From Anaeramoeba flamelloides (lineage: Eukaryota > Metamonada > Anaeramoebidae), in assembly GCA_027625915.1 (NCBI GenBank), contig JANTQA010000023.1, positions 23,560,001 to 23,624,000 on the forward strand: 64,000 nucleotides of DNA, given 5' to 3'. The translations under genes were made by a program, and so were the position numbers. Below are positions 22,473 to 34,674 of this stretch, one piece after another (positions within the stretch are counted from its first letter, which is position 1; every line of letters starts with the position of its first letter). A model generated the notes under the pieces. It was not told the origin of the DNA, searched no databases, and saw only the letters and a program-made list of their open reading frames with translations.

Positions 22473-25152
22473 TTAAAATTGATCTGGTGAAAAAACTTCA
22501 TTTTTGCTGAGCCTTCTTTTTTTAAACCGATTCAGTGCTTCGTCATAATCTTCAGTAATTTTTTTGTCATTGATAGTGATTGTTTGTATTATTTCATCTT
22601 GTTTATCGTTTAAAATTTTGACCAAGTTATCTATTTTACTTTTTGGTGAAATTGATCTAATTTTTAGTCCCGCTGACAAATGCTTAATAAAATACTTTTT
22701 GGAACTATTATTTATTTTTTTAACAATGTGCTCGTCATCAAATAGTTTTGTTAATTTATTGATCGAAGTGTTTGTGGGCTTAATTTTTGATAATAGCCAA
22801 GCTGCGTCTTCGATTGATGAATCCTTTGATAATCTTTCATTTTGAATTTGCTCAATAAAGACAACTAATATTTCTCCGCTTCTTTCTTCTTTGCATAACA
22901 AATTCAATAAAAGCTTCATTATTTGCCTTCTATTTTCACCAACCCTACCCAAGGTTTGAAAGGAATTAAAACAAAATTGGGCAAATCTATTTGGAAATTC
23001 GCGTAAATAACGAACAAAAAATTGTTTGGTAGTTTTTAATAGTTTTTCATTTGGCACCAACAAATTAAATAAAATTTCATAGATTCTAGCATCACTTTTG
23101 GTTAATTTTCCAAAAACTAATTTCCCAATAAGCTTAATTATTTCACATTTAATTTCGATTCGTATTTGGTCATTTTGCTCTGAATTTAGAATTGAATAAA
23201 AGAGATCAAGGATTTGTGGAAAGGATTTTTTTGATTCTATTTTCATTAAGGTGTATAGACATTCCTTTAGGATTGGGAATGATTTTGTTTCAGATTTGCC
23301 TAATTGGATGATGAGATCTAAGTTGTCACTCAAATACGAAAAGGAAATGGACATTATTTTACCCAGGCTCCCCACAGAGGCAATTACTAACTGCGGTGAT
23401 TTTTTTCTTTGAATGATCACTTGCAATAACTTAATGAATCGGCTAATATTAGAATTTTTAACATAGTCGTCCAAAATGTCTTGGAAAACTTCATCTAATT
23501 GCTCTTTGGATAATTTTTCTTTCCCGTCTCTGATCAAATTTTCATTTTCCTCTTTAATTTTCTGATCAAAGTTATGTCTCAAGTATTTTACAATATAACT
23601 CGAAGTCTCGCCCAATAACTTTAAAAAATTTGCAAACTGTTTGATAGTTAATGACTTTTCAACAAATAATAATCTTTCAATTTCTGTGAATGTTAGAAAA
23701 ATTAATTTTCTTGGGTTGTTTAACTTAAAGCAGAGCTCCAAAATTTCTTTTTGAACAAACCCATTTAAAAATAACTCGAGCAATTGCTCTTGAAAAAAGT
23801 TATTAATCGTTTAATGATCAATTTCCCGATTATAAGTCTCAGATAAAATCTTGAAACAATTTAAAATGGTTTGAAAATGATCCTCGTTTTGTACATTATT
23901 TGTAATGAACAATAGCAAACTGTCTCGGTGCATTCTTAAATTTGCTGGGTAAAATGGGGTAAAGATTTTTAAGACAATAGAGGAAATCAACTTTCTTTGA
24001 ACATTTTTGCTTTGAAAAATTTTGAATATTATTTCAATAAGCCGCCCAAAGTTCACTGTTGATTGCTTTTCTCTAAACAGGGATATTAAGCTACACATTG
24101 ATTTTAAATCTTGATCACTTTTTGACTTTTCGGCAATTTCCATTAGTCTCTTGGCTGTAAATAAAATGGACTCGTTATTAAAAATGGGTTCAAAGACAGT
24201 TATTATAACTTCTAATATGGTTTTGTCCGTTGGTAGAACCAACGTAACACACGTAATCAGTTTGGAATAATCTATTGTTAAAGTTGAAATATGCTTAAAG
24301 AGTACGCATATAGCTTGGATTTGTTCCAGCGAATAATATGAGCTATTTGGCGACAAGGACAATAAATCATATAATTTTGGTAAACACTCTATAGAAATTC
24401 TTTGAACAAAAAGTTCTGTTTTTAACGCCTCCTCTCTTTTGACTTTTTCTTCTTGATCACTCTCGCTATCGATTTCACTTTCACTCAGATGAGAGTTTTC
24501 ACTATCCACCCCAATTTTATTTTTAATTTCTTTTTTTTTCTTTTCTTCTTCTTCCTCTTCCTCTTCTTCGTCAATAGAAAGTTTTATAAAGTCATCAATT
24601 TCATTTTCTACTTCATTAGAATATTTCTTTTTTATTCTTTTCATATTAGTTCCTTTTTCCTTGATCTCTTTTCCTTTTCCTTTTCCTTTTTCTTTTCCTT
24701 TTTCTTTTTCATTTTTTTCTTTTTCTTGATTATTTTTCGTTTTCTTTTTCTTTTTCTTGTTATACAGCTGAGCACGATGGCACACAATGGCTAGATCAAA
24801 AGTGTTTGTCAAATTTTGAGAAGACAGCATCTGATCAAGAGACTTGATCGCTTGGACTCTTACAATTTTTGAAGAGTCAATCAACCTTTCACTAACCGAA
24901 TCCAGAAATAACAAATAAGCGTCTGAATTAAAAGTATGCACTTGTTGAATTTTTATAAGACATTTTAAGGCCTTCACTCTCGTTCTAGCGTCTTTGTCTT
25001 TTAATCTAATTAAAATCAAGCTGAGGAGATCTTCGTTTAATTCTTCGGACCAAATTAAAATGTTTCCAATGAGATCCAAAAATAGCGTCGACAAATTGGC
25101 TTTGGGTGTGCAGAAATTGGTACCAGTTCCGACAAAAATGGGATGACAAATG
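22473..25152 (-). CDS. Condensin subunit D-type (Cnd1/NCAPD2-D3 family), C-terminal two thirds, with one in-frame TAA
   Basis: Condensin HEAT-repeat D subunits help compact mitotic chromosomes. The sequence reads as HEAT helices in one frame for about 890 codons. Family marks include 'LKDKDARTRVKALKCLIKIQ' and 'SVSERLIDSSKIVRVQAIKS' (the 'D-x-S-x-x-V-R' HEAT pair), then, after a K/E-rich insertion, 'SPQLVIASVGSLGKIM' (compare NCAPD2 'AAASLALGKFCMIS'), and a C-terminal segment 'ENRRQIMKLLLNLLCKEERS' ending 'INKLTKLFDDEHIVK'. The frame is interrupted once by TAA at 23811-23813; both sides are in the same frame and neither starts with a plausible ATG there. An in-frame GT-AG intron of 108 nt (23787-23894) would remove the stop, but its content looks coding. 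The 5' end opens at an acceptor-like CAG at 25153. The N-terminal 450-500 residues expected for the family are not found before the Myb gene at 25537, so the gene is truncated, split or a decaying copy. Confidence 0.65.
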
Positions 25153-25536
25153 CTGGTGAATAATTAGAGATTTGAAAAAAAAATCGTAATCGAAAAAAAT
25201 GGGATAAAGAGTGAAATTAAAGAGATAAATTATTGAAAGAAAAAAAATGAAAAACAATAATAAAGTTAAAATAGAGAGAAAAAAAAAAAGAATAATAAAC
25301 AAACAAAAACAATTGATAATCCAAAAATGTTAATAATAGGCAAAAAATCAAAAAGAAAAGAAATTTATTAATATAATAAAAAAAAAAAAAAACTCTTGGC
25401 AGTTAAATATTGATATTTTTGATTAAAAATGGGAAATATTTAAGGGTTAAAAAAACTTGTCAAAAGCTATTATTCCAAGTAGAAATAAATTCCATGGATG
25501 AATAACCAGATAATTAAAAATAAGGGTAGGGAAAAA
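25153..25536. other. Short spacer between condensin-like gene and Myb gene
   Basis: Should contain the missing 5' exons of the condensin gene if the model is complete, but it is nearly pure A/T and no exon was found. The minus-strand frame 25006-25302 crosses it and is mostly hydrophobic low complexity. Confidence 0.5.
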
Positions 25537-26941
25537 TCAATGTAGATCAGAATTATTATAATGAAATATATCAGAAATTTGGTTTGGTTCCCAAAATTCA
25601 CTTTCTGATAACGTTTCAAAAAGGGGTTCTTCAAAAAATAGTTCGTTTAAAGTATTTGCTGAATCAAATTGTGTGTTATTATTCCAATCACCCCCATTTT
25701 CATTATTACTACTGTTTTTGTAACCATTACTAAATTGTGAAACATTATAATTATCATTTGTTGGAAAATGGAAGAGTGATTCTGTTGATATTAAGTCAAG
25801 TGGCCCAATGTTTAGATCAGGCAAATTAAACGAAAAAGATTCTTCAAAACTTTCATTGATGGGAGATCGGGGAACTTCTGGTTCAGAAACTGTTGGGAAT
25901 GTTTGTTCTTTATTTTGATTATCATTCGTATTTATTTCTTCTATGCTATTCTTATTTCTCTTTTTAGTTTCAATTTTATTAAAAGGGGAGTTTTCGAAAA
26001 TAATCCAATCATTTTTATGATCATTATTTCGAGCACTCGTATTTTTCTTTTTTTGGGAGATAGTTAAAACTAAATTTTGAGGTTTTTTTTTGATTAGTTT
26101 TTTTTTTTTCAGAATTGATTGAAGATGGTTATTTTCAATATCCTGTTCATATAATCTTTTCCTCTTGATATTATCAGCGCTTAAATTATTTATTGGCTTT
26201 TTTTCCCTTTTCCCATTTTCCATTTCCATTCGATTTCCAATAATACTTTTCTTTTTCGTTATTTCCCCTTTAATGTCTCTATTTTTTTCAATTTTTATTT
26301 CTTTTTTTTTTTCTTTTGTTTTTTTTTGTTCCCTTTCCCTTTTCATCAGGTTTATTTAGATTTTTCTTTTCCCGAGTTGTTTTCTTTTTATTTTTCTGTT
26401 TTTTTTTTTTAGTATTTTGACTTGGGTTTGGTTTTGGTATATGATTTATTATTTTATTTTTTTCACTATTATTAATTGTCTTTTTTTTATTTGCATTTTT
26501 TCTTTTTCTTTGTAAAAGTATTGAATAATAATAATTTTTTAACATGTTATCTGGACGCCCAATGAAAAAAGTTGATAATATACACCACCGTGTTCCAATT
26601 TCATCAACCTTTTTTTTTAATAACTCTTGTTCCTTTTTCGTTAATGGATCTCTATTGATTTTTGGATCGAGCTGATTCCTCCACCTTTCCCGGCATTGTT
26701 TTGAGTTTCTTCCCTTTAATAAACTTGAAATCTGTGGCCAGGTTGTGTCGCCAAGTTTTTTAACATATTTGACAAGTAAATTATCTTCAGTTTTATTCCA
26801 GGCACCCTTTTTTGATTTACAATCTGTAATTTTTCGAAACCGTAATAAGCAATCTTCTTCATCAAACTTTTTCATTTTCTTTGCAATTTTTTTCCAATTT
26901 TTTTCCCCAGCCGATTTTACAAGCTTTTTTAATTTTCGATC
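25537..26941 (-). CDS. Three-repeat Myb-like DNA-binding protein (R1 partial, R2, R3)
   Basis: Myb repeats are helix-turn-helix units that bind DNA in transcription factors. From the acceptor-like AG at 26942 the frame reads 'LKKLVKSAGEKNWKKIAKKM' and 'CLLRFRKI' (most of repeat 1), then 'KGAWNKTEDNLLVKYVKKLG' with 'NSKQCRERWRNQLDP' (repeat 2), then 'LTKKEQELLKKKVDEIG' with 'RPDNMLKNYYYSIL' (repeat 3). Thus it is a 3R-Myb, although repeat 3 is divergent. The first helix of repeat 1 with its WT-x-EED would lie on an upstream exon that I could not find. After the repeats comes a K-rich tract, in which the reading frame must shift by one base (about 26288-26346) to continue into an acidic, Asn/Ser-rich C-terminal region ending 'QISDIFHYNNSDLH', which looks like an activation domain. 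The shift falls in purine homopolymers, so a one-base indel is likely. The downstream frame could instead be chance, but its composition says otherwise. Confidence 0.7.
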
Positions 26942-28474
26942 CTTTTAATTTAATAGGTAATTATGAAATTGTGTTAATTTATTTAAAAAATGATGCTTAT
27001 TAAAATCTTTATATATATAAATATTTGTTTTTTTTTTTTTTTGTTTTGTTAATTTAAATTTTGAATTAACAATTGTTTCAAGACTTATTTTTATTATAAA
27101 ATTAATCTCTGTTATTTCTTGTAAGAGTTTTGATTTTTTTTTTTTAATTGTCAAGTTAATCAAGTTGTTTCCTACTCAAAATTATTGATTTTTAAGACAT
27201 TATATTGTGATTGAAAAATCTTTTTAATAAGACTCAATTATGTTGTATCCTGGTAAACTACGATTAGGTTGTATTTGTTCGATTTATCTTAAAAAAATCC
27301 ATATTCTGTACAATTCTTATAAATTAACAAAAAAAACCTTTAAGAGTTTTCATGATTTCAGTATATTTATGTAATTTATTGTTTTTGGATTAACATTGAA
27401 ACACGGTACACTATGGTTACTTGAAAGTGACCAATAGTACCTAGCAACTCGGCAAAACAAAAAAAAAGCATATTTGTACAAAAAGAGTGGATAAAAGTAT
27501 TTTAAAGGTATTTTTAAGGAGTATAACCAAAATATTTTTTATTTAGGAAAGAAAATAATAATATTTATAATAATTTACTATATGATGGAATACTTTGTAA
27601 TCTCTTTATAGAAGTTTTTTTTTTTCAAACGACTTGATCAGGTTAAAATATAATTAAAAAAATTTAAATTTTAAAGCACAGTTCAATATGGAAATGTTTA
27701 AGGACTATTTGAATTTGATGCTATGTGAGGGTTGAAATAAAATACTATAAACAGAAAAAAAGATTTAAAAGACAATGGATTGAGGAAAAGTCAAAATATT
27801 GCAATTTTTGGGATTTTTGGGATTTTTTAGATAAGGTTGGAAAATCATTTATTGATCCAAAAACTTTTTGATTTTCCCGAACAAAACAAGGCAAAACTAA
27901 ATAGTTATTTTTTTTGTTATTAAGAAAATGACACACCACTTTCTTTTCAAGTATATTTATACTCTCTTGCTACACTCTAAAATACTTGATAAGAAAGTGG
28001 AGTGACATTTTCCTAATGAAATTTTTTTCTTCAAAATTTGTTGAGAATAATTATATTTGATGAAGGAAAATTGTTTTTTGCCCAACTCAAAATTTTGCAA
28101 AAAAAACTCAAAATTTTTCAAGTTAGCAAGATCCCTTAGATCAAGTTTCTTTTAAGTCTCTAAATATGTTACTAGGTGAGAAAATAGTATTCACTAACCG
28201 TAAAATTCGAATAATCCTTAATTAAGTCCCTAAAAAATTTTCATTTTAAATTTATTTGTAAAGATCTTTAGTTTTTTCAATTAATTTGTAAGGAAAATCT
28301 TTTTGGGAATATAAATAAAATTTTTCATTTTTTAATTGGACAATGATGGTAAAAACTTTATATAATTGTGAGTGAAAATTTTTTGATTTGTTTAATAAAA
28401 ACTTTAATCAACTTTAAAATAGTACATACAATTAATTTAACTAGTTCAGATTTCTAACATAATGAATTATACCA
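26942..28474. other. Spacer upstream of the Myb gene
   Basis: Expected to hold the first exon or promoter of the Myb gene. No convincing exon was found; the frame at 26945-27163 is K/I/N-rich low complexity. It contains a hairpin at 27405-27441. Otherwise A+T-rich with no recognised feature. Confidence 0.5.
27405..27441. repeat. Short stem-loop
   Basis: A 37-nt inverted repeat. Outer arms 'ggtac' and 'gtacc' pair, then 'ctatggt' with 'acc-a-atag', then 'actt' with 'aagt' around a two-base loop, with small bulges. It is about 460 bp upstream of the Myb repeat-1 exon. Role unknown. Confidence 0.55.
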
Positions 28475-29510
28475 CAAATGACAATAATTACTTTTAGCAA
28501 ATAATTTCTTACAACATGATGAAAAAAAAAACAGATTTTAAAGGGATTAGCATCACCCTATATTTCTCGATAATCAAAGTATGTTGTAATTGAGAGCAAA
28601 TGATATTAGTACTAACTGGTTCTCATTGTTTCTGCGACTCTAAAAAATCTATTATAAATATTATTGCAACAATAAATTATTACATTTTTTACTTAGGATC
28701 CTAATTAAAAATTGTTCTTTTATAATTTTTTTTTTTAATTCCTTTTTCAAATCTTGAAAGAGAAACATCAAAACAATAGTTTTCCAGTATTTAATAATTA
28801 ATATTTAGAACAACTTTCAAAAGTAAATATTTTTTTATTTTTTTAATTTCAAAGATTTTGCCAATAATTGTTAACTTAAAAAACCAAAGGATGATCTGTT
28901 TTGTTTCCTTTTTATAAAGATACTTAAAATCAATATTTTCCATTATTTCAGAAATAATTTTTCAGAATAATCTATTGTTAATTATTTAATTTTTTAAAAT
29001 AAAATCGAATTTTTTAGCAACTTACCTACATTTCCAGAGAAATTTAAGAAAGATATTTTGCAACTTTAAAGTACTGAAAATTGAAAATTCAAATCTTTAA
29101 ATTTGGTGTGAAATCCAGATTTTTTTCTAAAATTTGTTGGGCTTATTTACTAATACAAGGATCAATTTTTAATAGATAAGATCAACAAATATTACTGCTT
29201 GACTTTATGATTTTTTAGAAACATTTGAACGATAGAGCACTAACGTGATTAATACCCAATTGCAAATTTCTTTAATCTTAGAATTCACCTTATTAGATGC
29301 TAATCCCTTAAAACAAATAATTTGTTTCATTTTATTACAGAAAAAAATTGATGAATTGCACTTGGAAAGGGTGTTTTGAAGTCTCTAATTAAAATAACTA
29401 TAGAAAAGATGACTTGAAAACTATTTTTAAAACAATCTTTTGAAAACAATTATTGAATAAATTTTTTTTGCCACCTTATGTAAGAAATTATTTGCTTTAA
29501 GGACGACATT
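28475..29510. repeat. Foldback-type element 'F', copy II
   Basis: The left arm begins near 'gcaaataatttcttacaaca' (28497), followed by 'gggattagcatcaccctata', 'taatcaaagtatgttgtaat' and 'ctctaaaaaatctattataa'. The right arm, read on the minus strand from about 29505, repeats 'gcaaataatttcttacataa' and 'gggattagcatctaataagg' and ends near 'tttctaaaaaatca' (29205). Arms are therefore about 150-300 bp, imperfect and with indels, around a non-coding centre. It is the same family as 9955-10700. No transposase was seen. A further isolated 'aagggattagtgtctacta' occurs near 29984. Confidence 0.55.
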
Positions 29511-32500
29511 TTCTGGTGAAAACGGGGAAATTGTTGATAAAAAATCACTCTTGAAACAGTTCTCTAATCTTTGTTAAATTTGTCCAATTTAAAATTTCTT
29601 TATAAAAAATCGAAAATATTAACGATTTTCTCAATTTTTCCCTTTCTTTGATCCTGCCACAAATTTAATTTTACAATTTTATAATTTACATTTCAAATCT
29701 ATAAACACAAAACAATTTCCCAAGCTCTTCTAAATAAATTTTTTCTGTTACTTTTACAAGTTTGAAATGTTTTCAAATTTTAAACTTGTACTTGAAAATC
29801 CCTTAAATGTCCTTTATTACTTTTCAATCAAAGATCAAATTTTTTTTACCTTATATAGTTTTTTAGTGTTTTGACTTTTAAAATAAATGTTTTATTTAAT
29901 TTATTCAAAATGAAAATTCTTTTTGAGAAGTAAAAGTAAAATAACATAATGCAACACCCCCCGAGGTAGAAAGAAAGTCCTTAAGGGATTAGTGTCTACT
30001 ATAGGAAGTCTAACATGAAATTATCTTTTAATTGAATGAATGAAAATCACATAATTTTCCTTTCTTGTTTTCAAATAGAGTTTTCAAAGAAATATCATAA
30101 TTTGCGATCTCAGTTTATTTATTTGAATTGTGATTTTTTATGAAATATTTTAGGTGAACTAAGAATCCTAAATGAAAGGAATATTTCAGAAATTTCAAAA
30201 AGAAATAGATTGGATTTTGTGATATCCCTTTCTTTTGATGAACTTTTTTATTCCGAGTATTGCCGTATTCTTGGGTGAGCTTAAAATCCTCAATAAAAGA
30301 AGAATTTCAAAATTGAAAAAGGGGTAATCCGGTTGAAATGTGTTCCCATTTAAATTTCAAATACTAGTAATCTACCAACCAAAGAAAAACACCCTAAGAA
30401 GAGACCGTATTCTAAAAAGTGTTGGTGTGATTAGTACTTGATTTTATCAACATAAATCAATTTTTTATTTTTCTATGGTTGTCTAACAAAAGTGTGGACT
30501 GAAAGTTTTATAAGTGGCAATACAAACTATTTGTTTCACTCATTTCAAGCAATTTGAGTAAAAGCTTGATTGTTCTTTTATGACACACTTTTTTCAAAAA
30601 AGTGTAATATATCCTTTCTTTGATATATTGATCTTCTTTTTCATTTCTAGTAAGGTTTCCAATTTAAGGTGTTCTTTCCTATTTCTCTTTTTTTTTATCA
30701 ATACCTTATATTTTTGCCAAATTTAGAAATCGGATTTACCCTTGTTTTATTCGCTCAAGTTTTTAAAAAATACATTCTTATCTTTTTAATGCAAAAGATT
30801 CGATCTGATCCTTTGAATTTTTCAGATGGGTTATTCATCAAAAATGTGTAATTTTGATTTCACTATGAATGGTAGTTTGGGGGAAATAATTTGTTGTGGT
30901 GACAATTTGTTTTGTTGACAATTCGGACGGGTATCAAAACAACAAAATATTCCCAAAACTTAACAACCAGCCAAAGGCAAGAAAATAATAGTTATTTTCT
31001 CGCAGTAGACACAATTTGGAAATGTTGTAATGGCGTTCAAAAGTTTGTAGAATTAATGAGAAAAGAAATTATTTAGGGAGGAATTAAAAAACGAACATTT
31101 TTCGGTTTCCAATTTAAAAATCGTTTGTGTTGCTGTTGTTTGAGTTTCTTAAACAACTTTAGAACTTGCAATGAAGGGGGCTGAGTTTTCGATGACCTAT
31201 TAAAAGCAAAAAATAGAATTAAGAGAATGTAAAAGAAGTACAAAATAAACAATTATTATGTCTGTCACATAGTTAAATTCTTTGTTTGGAAATTGAAATT
31301 GATGGTATTACATTCAATTATCCTATGTTCGATATATGGTAGGTCTTTAACAAGGTGTGTTTTGGGTGTTGAGTATTTGGTTGTGACTTTTTGCTGTTTG
31401 CTGTGTAGTTTCTGGTCGACTAATTCTTTTGTTTGCACAAATAGAAAAAAAAAAATAATGTTTGTTGATTAAAATCTATTTGAGAATGGCTTTAAAAAAT
31501 TTATGATCTTTCCGAATTTTCTGGTTAAAAAATTAGGTACTCAAACCAATGTTCAATAACTCTTGATAAAAAACTCTCTTTATTTGAGTAAGTGGATCTC
31601 AAGATTTTTCTTTTAGTCTGAATGTTTTTTAATTTTTTTAAATAAAAATTCTATACCTATGAAATATAATCAGTCTAATTTTCTTTGGTTTGTTTGTTCC
31701 TTCAATGGTATTTGTTAAGGTATTTTTCATTATAAAAATTAAGAATAATTGATAAAAAATTTGTTCAAGTGTGCTTGTTAAATTTTCAGTAAGGCTGATC
31801 ACAATTCTTTCAAATTTTTGTCAAAATTATTTCAAAACATGAGGATTATCTTTCACAAAAAAGACATTTAGAATTTGGTCTCTGATCCATAAAATAGTAT
31901 TTGTATCAAGTAATTGTTCTCAAAAAAAATAAAACCCATGATAAGTTTACTAAAGGTTTTTAAAGTTGATCTTGGGTGTGTCCGAAAACAAATTTCTTTT
32001 TCTATTGTTACGAATTGGAAATGAAGAAGTAGTTGTCATAATAAATATTTTTAAAACTCCAACATCATCAGATCGAAGATTTTTCGAATTAAAAATATTT
32101 TTGTTGAAATTTCAAATATATTTCTTTCTATTTTCAATATACTTCCTTGAGACGCTTTGTTTATTATTTTTTCCCAGCTACCAATCATTTGATCTTGAAT
32201 TATTTACAAAAGTTTAAGGACAATATCACCTGAAATGGAAAAAAAGATAGTCTTGTGTGTGAGTCTGAAATCTTTTTTTTGCATATAAATTGTTTGATCT
32301 AAAACTTAGATATTTCAAAAATAGTACCTTCTTTGAATAGAAAGCTTGTTTTTGGAAAATAAACTCCGTTTTTTTTTTCCTGTTCCAATATAGTTAATAA
32401 AACAATATTAATTAGATACTAATATTATACCACAGTATAATATAATTTGAAGGTAAACTCCTTGATATTTTTAGTAAAATTTTAAATTTGGAATTGGATT

Positions 32501-33169
32501 TAGTATGTTTGAAATTTTTTTTATTTTTTCCAATTTTTATGGATAATAAATTGATTTAATGAAAATGATTTATTTTTTTTTTTGAGATAAATTTTTCAAT
32601 TTGATTCTTCAATTTTCAGAAATTTTAGTGTTTAATAATAGAACTTTTTTAAACCAAAATAATATTTACTTCTTGTTCATTGTCCATTTCTTTGTTCGTT
32701 AAATGTGTAGGTCTTCTAAAAAAAAAGAAACACGCTTTTTATTTGAAAAAAATGCACAGGTAGGAAAAAATAAAATTGAAAATTCCAAGTTTGACAAACT
32801 TAATCCTTCAATTATTATTTCATCAATGCCAATAGAGTTTATTCACAATTTAACCATGATTCCAATTCTTAAAATTTTTGAGGTTATTTTATTTATTATT
32901 AGTCGTACTACCTTTTATAAAAGTATCTAGTTGAGAAAAAAAGGTCTATTGTGGGGTAAAAATTTTAAAATGATTGTGATAATGAATTTTGCTATAATTC
33001 AACTAGGATATTTTTGAATAAATAGCAGCTAATTGTTTTGAAAACCCTCTTATGGTCTAAAAAACTCAATTATTAAAAAAAAAAAAAAAAAATATGATGT
33101 TAAATATTCCTTGTACTAGGTTTCCCCGTAAATAATAGAATAGAAATCAATCTTATATTTCACTCTATT
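29511..33169. other. Gene-poor stretch with one less A+T-rich island
   Basis: No supported gene. Open frames at 30669-30851, 31966-32217 and 32703-32930 lack motifs. The island around 30860-31440 is noticeably less A+T-rich and less repetitive than its surroundings but has no long frame. Copy 2 of repeat family R lies at 30150-30385. Confidence 0.5.
30150..30385 (+). repeat. Dispersed repeat family 'R', copy 2
   Basis: Shares 'gtgaactaagaatcctaaat' and following A/G-rich blocks with 5616-5660. A second, degenerate version of the same block ('gtgagcttaaaatcctcaat') follows about 120 bp later, so the repeat may itself be internally duplicated. Class unknown. Confidence 0.5.
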
Positions 33170-34030
33170 CATTTTAAATTCTGGAAAAACTAAAGAAAGT
33201 GTTTTAAAGTTTCTTGGATTCAAAAGAATCAAGTCAAATCAAATAGAGTATAGTTTATTCTATTAAATTGAAGAAAAAAAACCTTCTGAAAGTGTCGGTC
33301 AAGTGCTTAGGTTTTCAAGAATTCAAAATAATTGAGTAAAATCTTCGATTTTTCTCTATTCTTTTAAATTCTAGGAAACCATATCGGCCATTTTTTTTGA
33401 CATTTTGAAATAAACAGAAAATTTAAGAATATTTTCAGATTATATCAAAAATTAAAGAAAACCTAACGAAAGTCTCCATTAACTGCCGTAGAGTGCCAGG
33501 TTTTTTTTAATTTAAGAAATAAACCGAAATTTTCTAAAATTTTCTTTTTATTTCTTAAATTAAAAAAAAACCTAACGGTACTTTCCAGAGGTTTTCTGTT
33601 TTATTTGTGAAGTGTTCTTGGTTTTTTTTTGAGAGTTTTTCTATTTTATTCGTGAAGTGTTCTAGGTTTTTTTACTTTAGAAATAAACTGAAAATTTATT
33701 AAAAATTTCGGTTTATTTCCAAAGTAAAAAAAAAAACCTCACGAAAATATATTGATTTTCCAAAGAAATAGAAAACTCAAAAAAACCTTACGTAAATCTA
33801 TCGATTTTCCAAATAAACAGAAAACTCAAGAAAAGCTATTAATGGTTTTTTTTTAATTTCTTAAGAATAAGTAAAATTGAAGATATTTCTCTATTCTTTT
33901 TATTTCTGTTATACTATAACGAGAGTGTCCGTCAAGTGCCTAGGTTTTCTAGAATTAAAAATAATCAACTTGAAATTAAATATGTTTTACTTTAGACTGT
34001 TAAATTCTGGAAAACCTAAAGATAGATCAA
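33170..34030. repeat. Minisatellite-like repeat cluster 'S1'
   Basis: Alternating, often inverted, blocks of two kinds: 'gaagtgttctaggttttttt' with 'gttttctgttttatttgtg', and 'aaataaaccgaaattt' facing 'aatttcggtttatttcc'. The approximately 40-bp unit is repeated in tandem at 33590-33680. The same units form clusters at 53725-54690 and 56140-56490. No coding content. Confidence 0.65.
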
Positions 34031-34140
34031 GAAAAAAAAAATTATTCCAATTTCAAAATAATAAATAATTTATTTTCACAGTCCAAATAATTGATTATCC
34101 CTATTTAGAAAATATTTATCAGATTTAAAATACCTTTACA

Positions 34141-34674
34141 ATAAACCCCATTCCAAAAATTTGGATACGCCCAAAATCAAAAATAGGCAAAATAAAACTC
34201 AATTAAATTTTATTTTTCCAAACCTAATATAAAATCACATTTAAGTTACTCAGTATTAATGTTTTAATAAGTTATCATTTTAATTCAAATAAAATAAAAA
34301 AAAGAAAAACACAAAAATAAAAACAGGTGTGTGCTAAATAATGAAACGAGCTGAACAAAAATTATATTTGTAAATATGTTGAAATTTGACCAACAATTGT
34401 TGATCGATCAAATGTTAAGATATTATCTACCAATTGTATGTTATTTTCCAATTTAACAAACTCAACACTAACATTCTATCAACCATCAAAAAAAAATTCA
34501 GATCTAACCAAATAGATTATCTAACCACAAAAAAGGAAATGAAAACAAAATAAAAAAAGACAAAAAATAAAATAGTTTGTAAAATCAAAATTCTTTCTAA
34601 ATTGTATTTAACGTTTTGTATTGATGTTCTTTTTACTGATAAACTGTTCCCAAATTTTTGGAATATAGTTTATA
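34141..34674. mobile_element. Miniature inverted-repeat transposon 'M', copy 2
   Basis: A 534-bp element that matches 11882-12420 from end to end. Left terminus 'ataaaccccattccaaaaat' and right terminus 'aaatttttggaatatagttt' are inverted repeats of about 20 bp with two to three mismatches. Next to the left end is 'tggatacgcccaaaatc'. No transposase frame. Differences from copy 1 are scattered substitutions and small indels, so neither copy is very recent. Confidence 0.7.

Noticed and set aside
24453-24794. Plus-strand frame opposite the condensin-like gene
   Set aside because: Antisense shadow of the K/E-rich linker, with poly-F composition.
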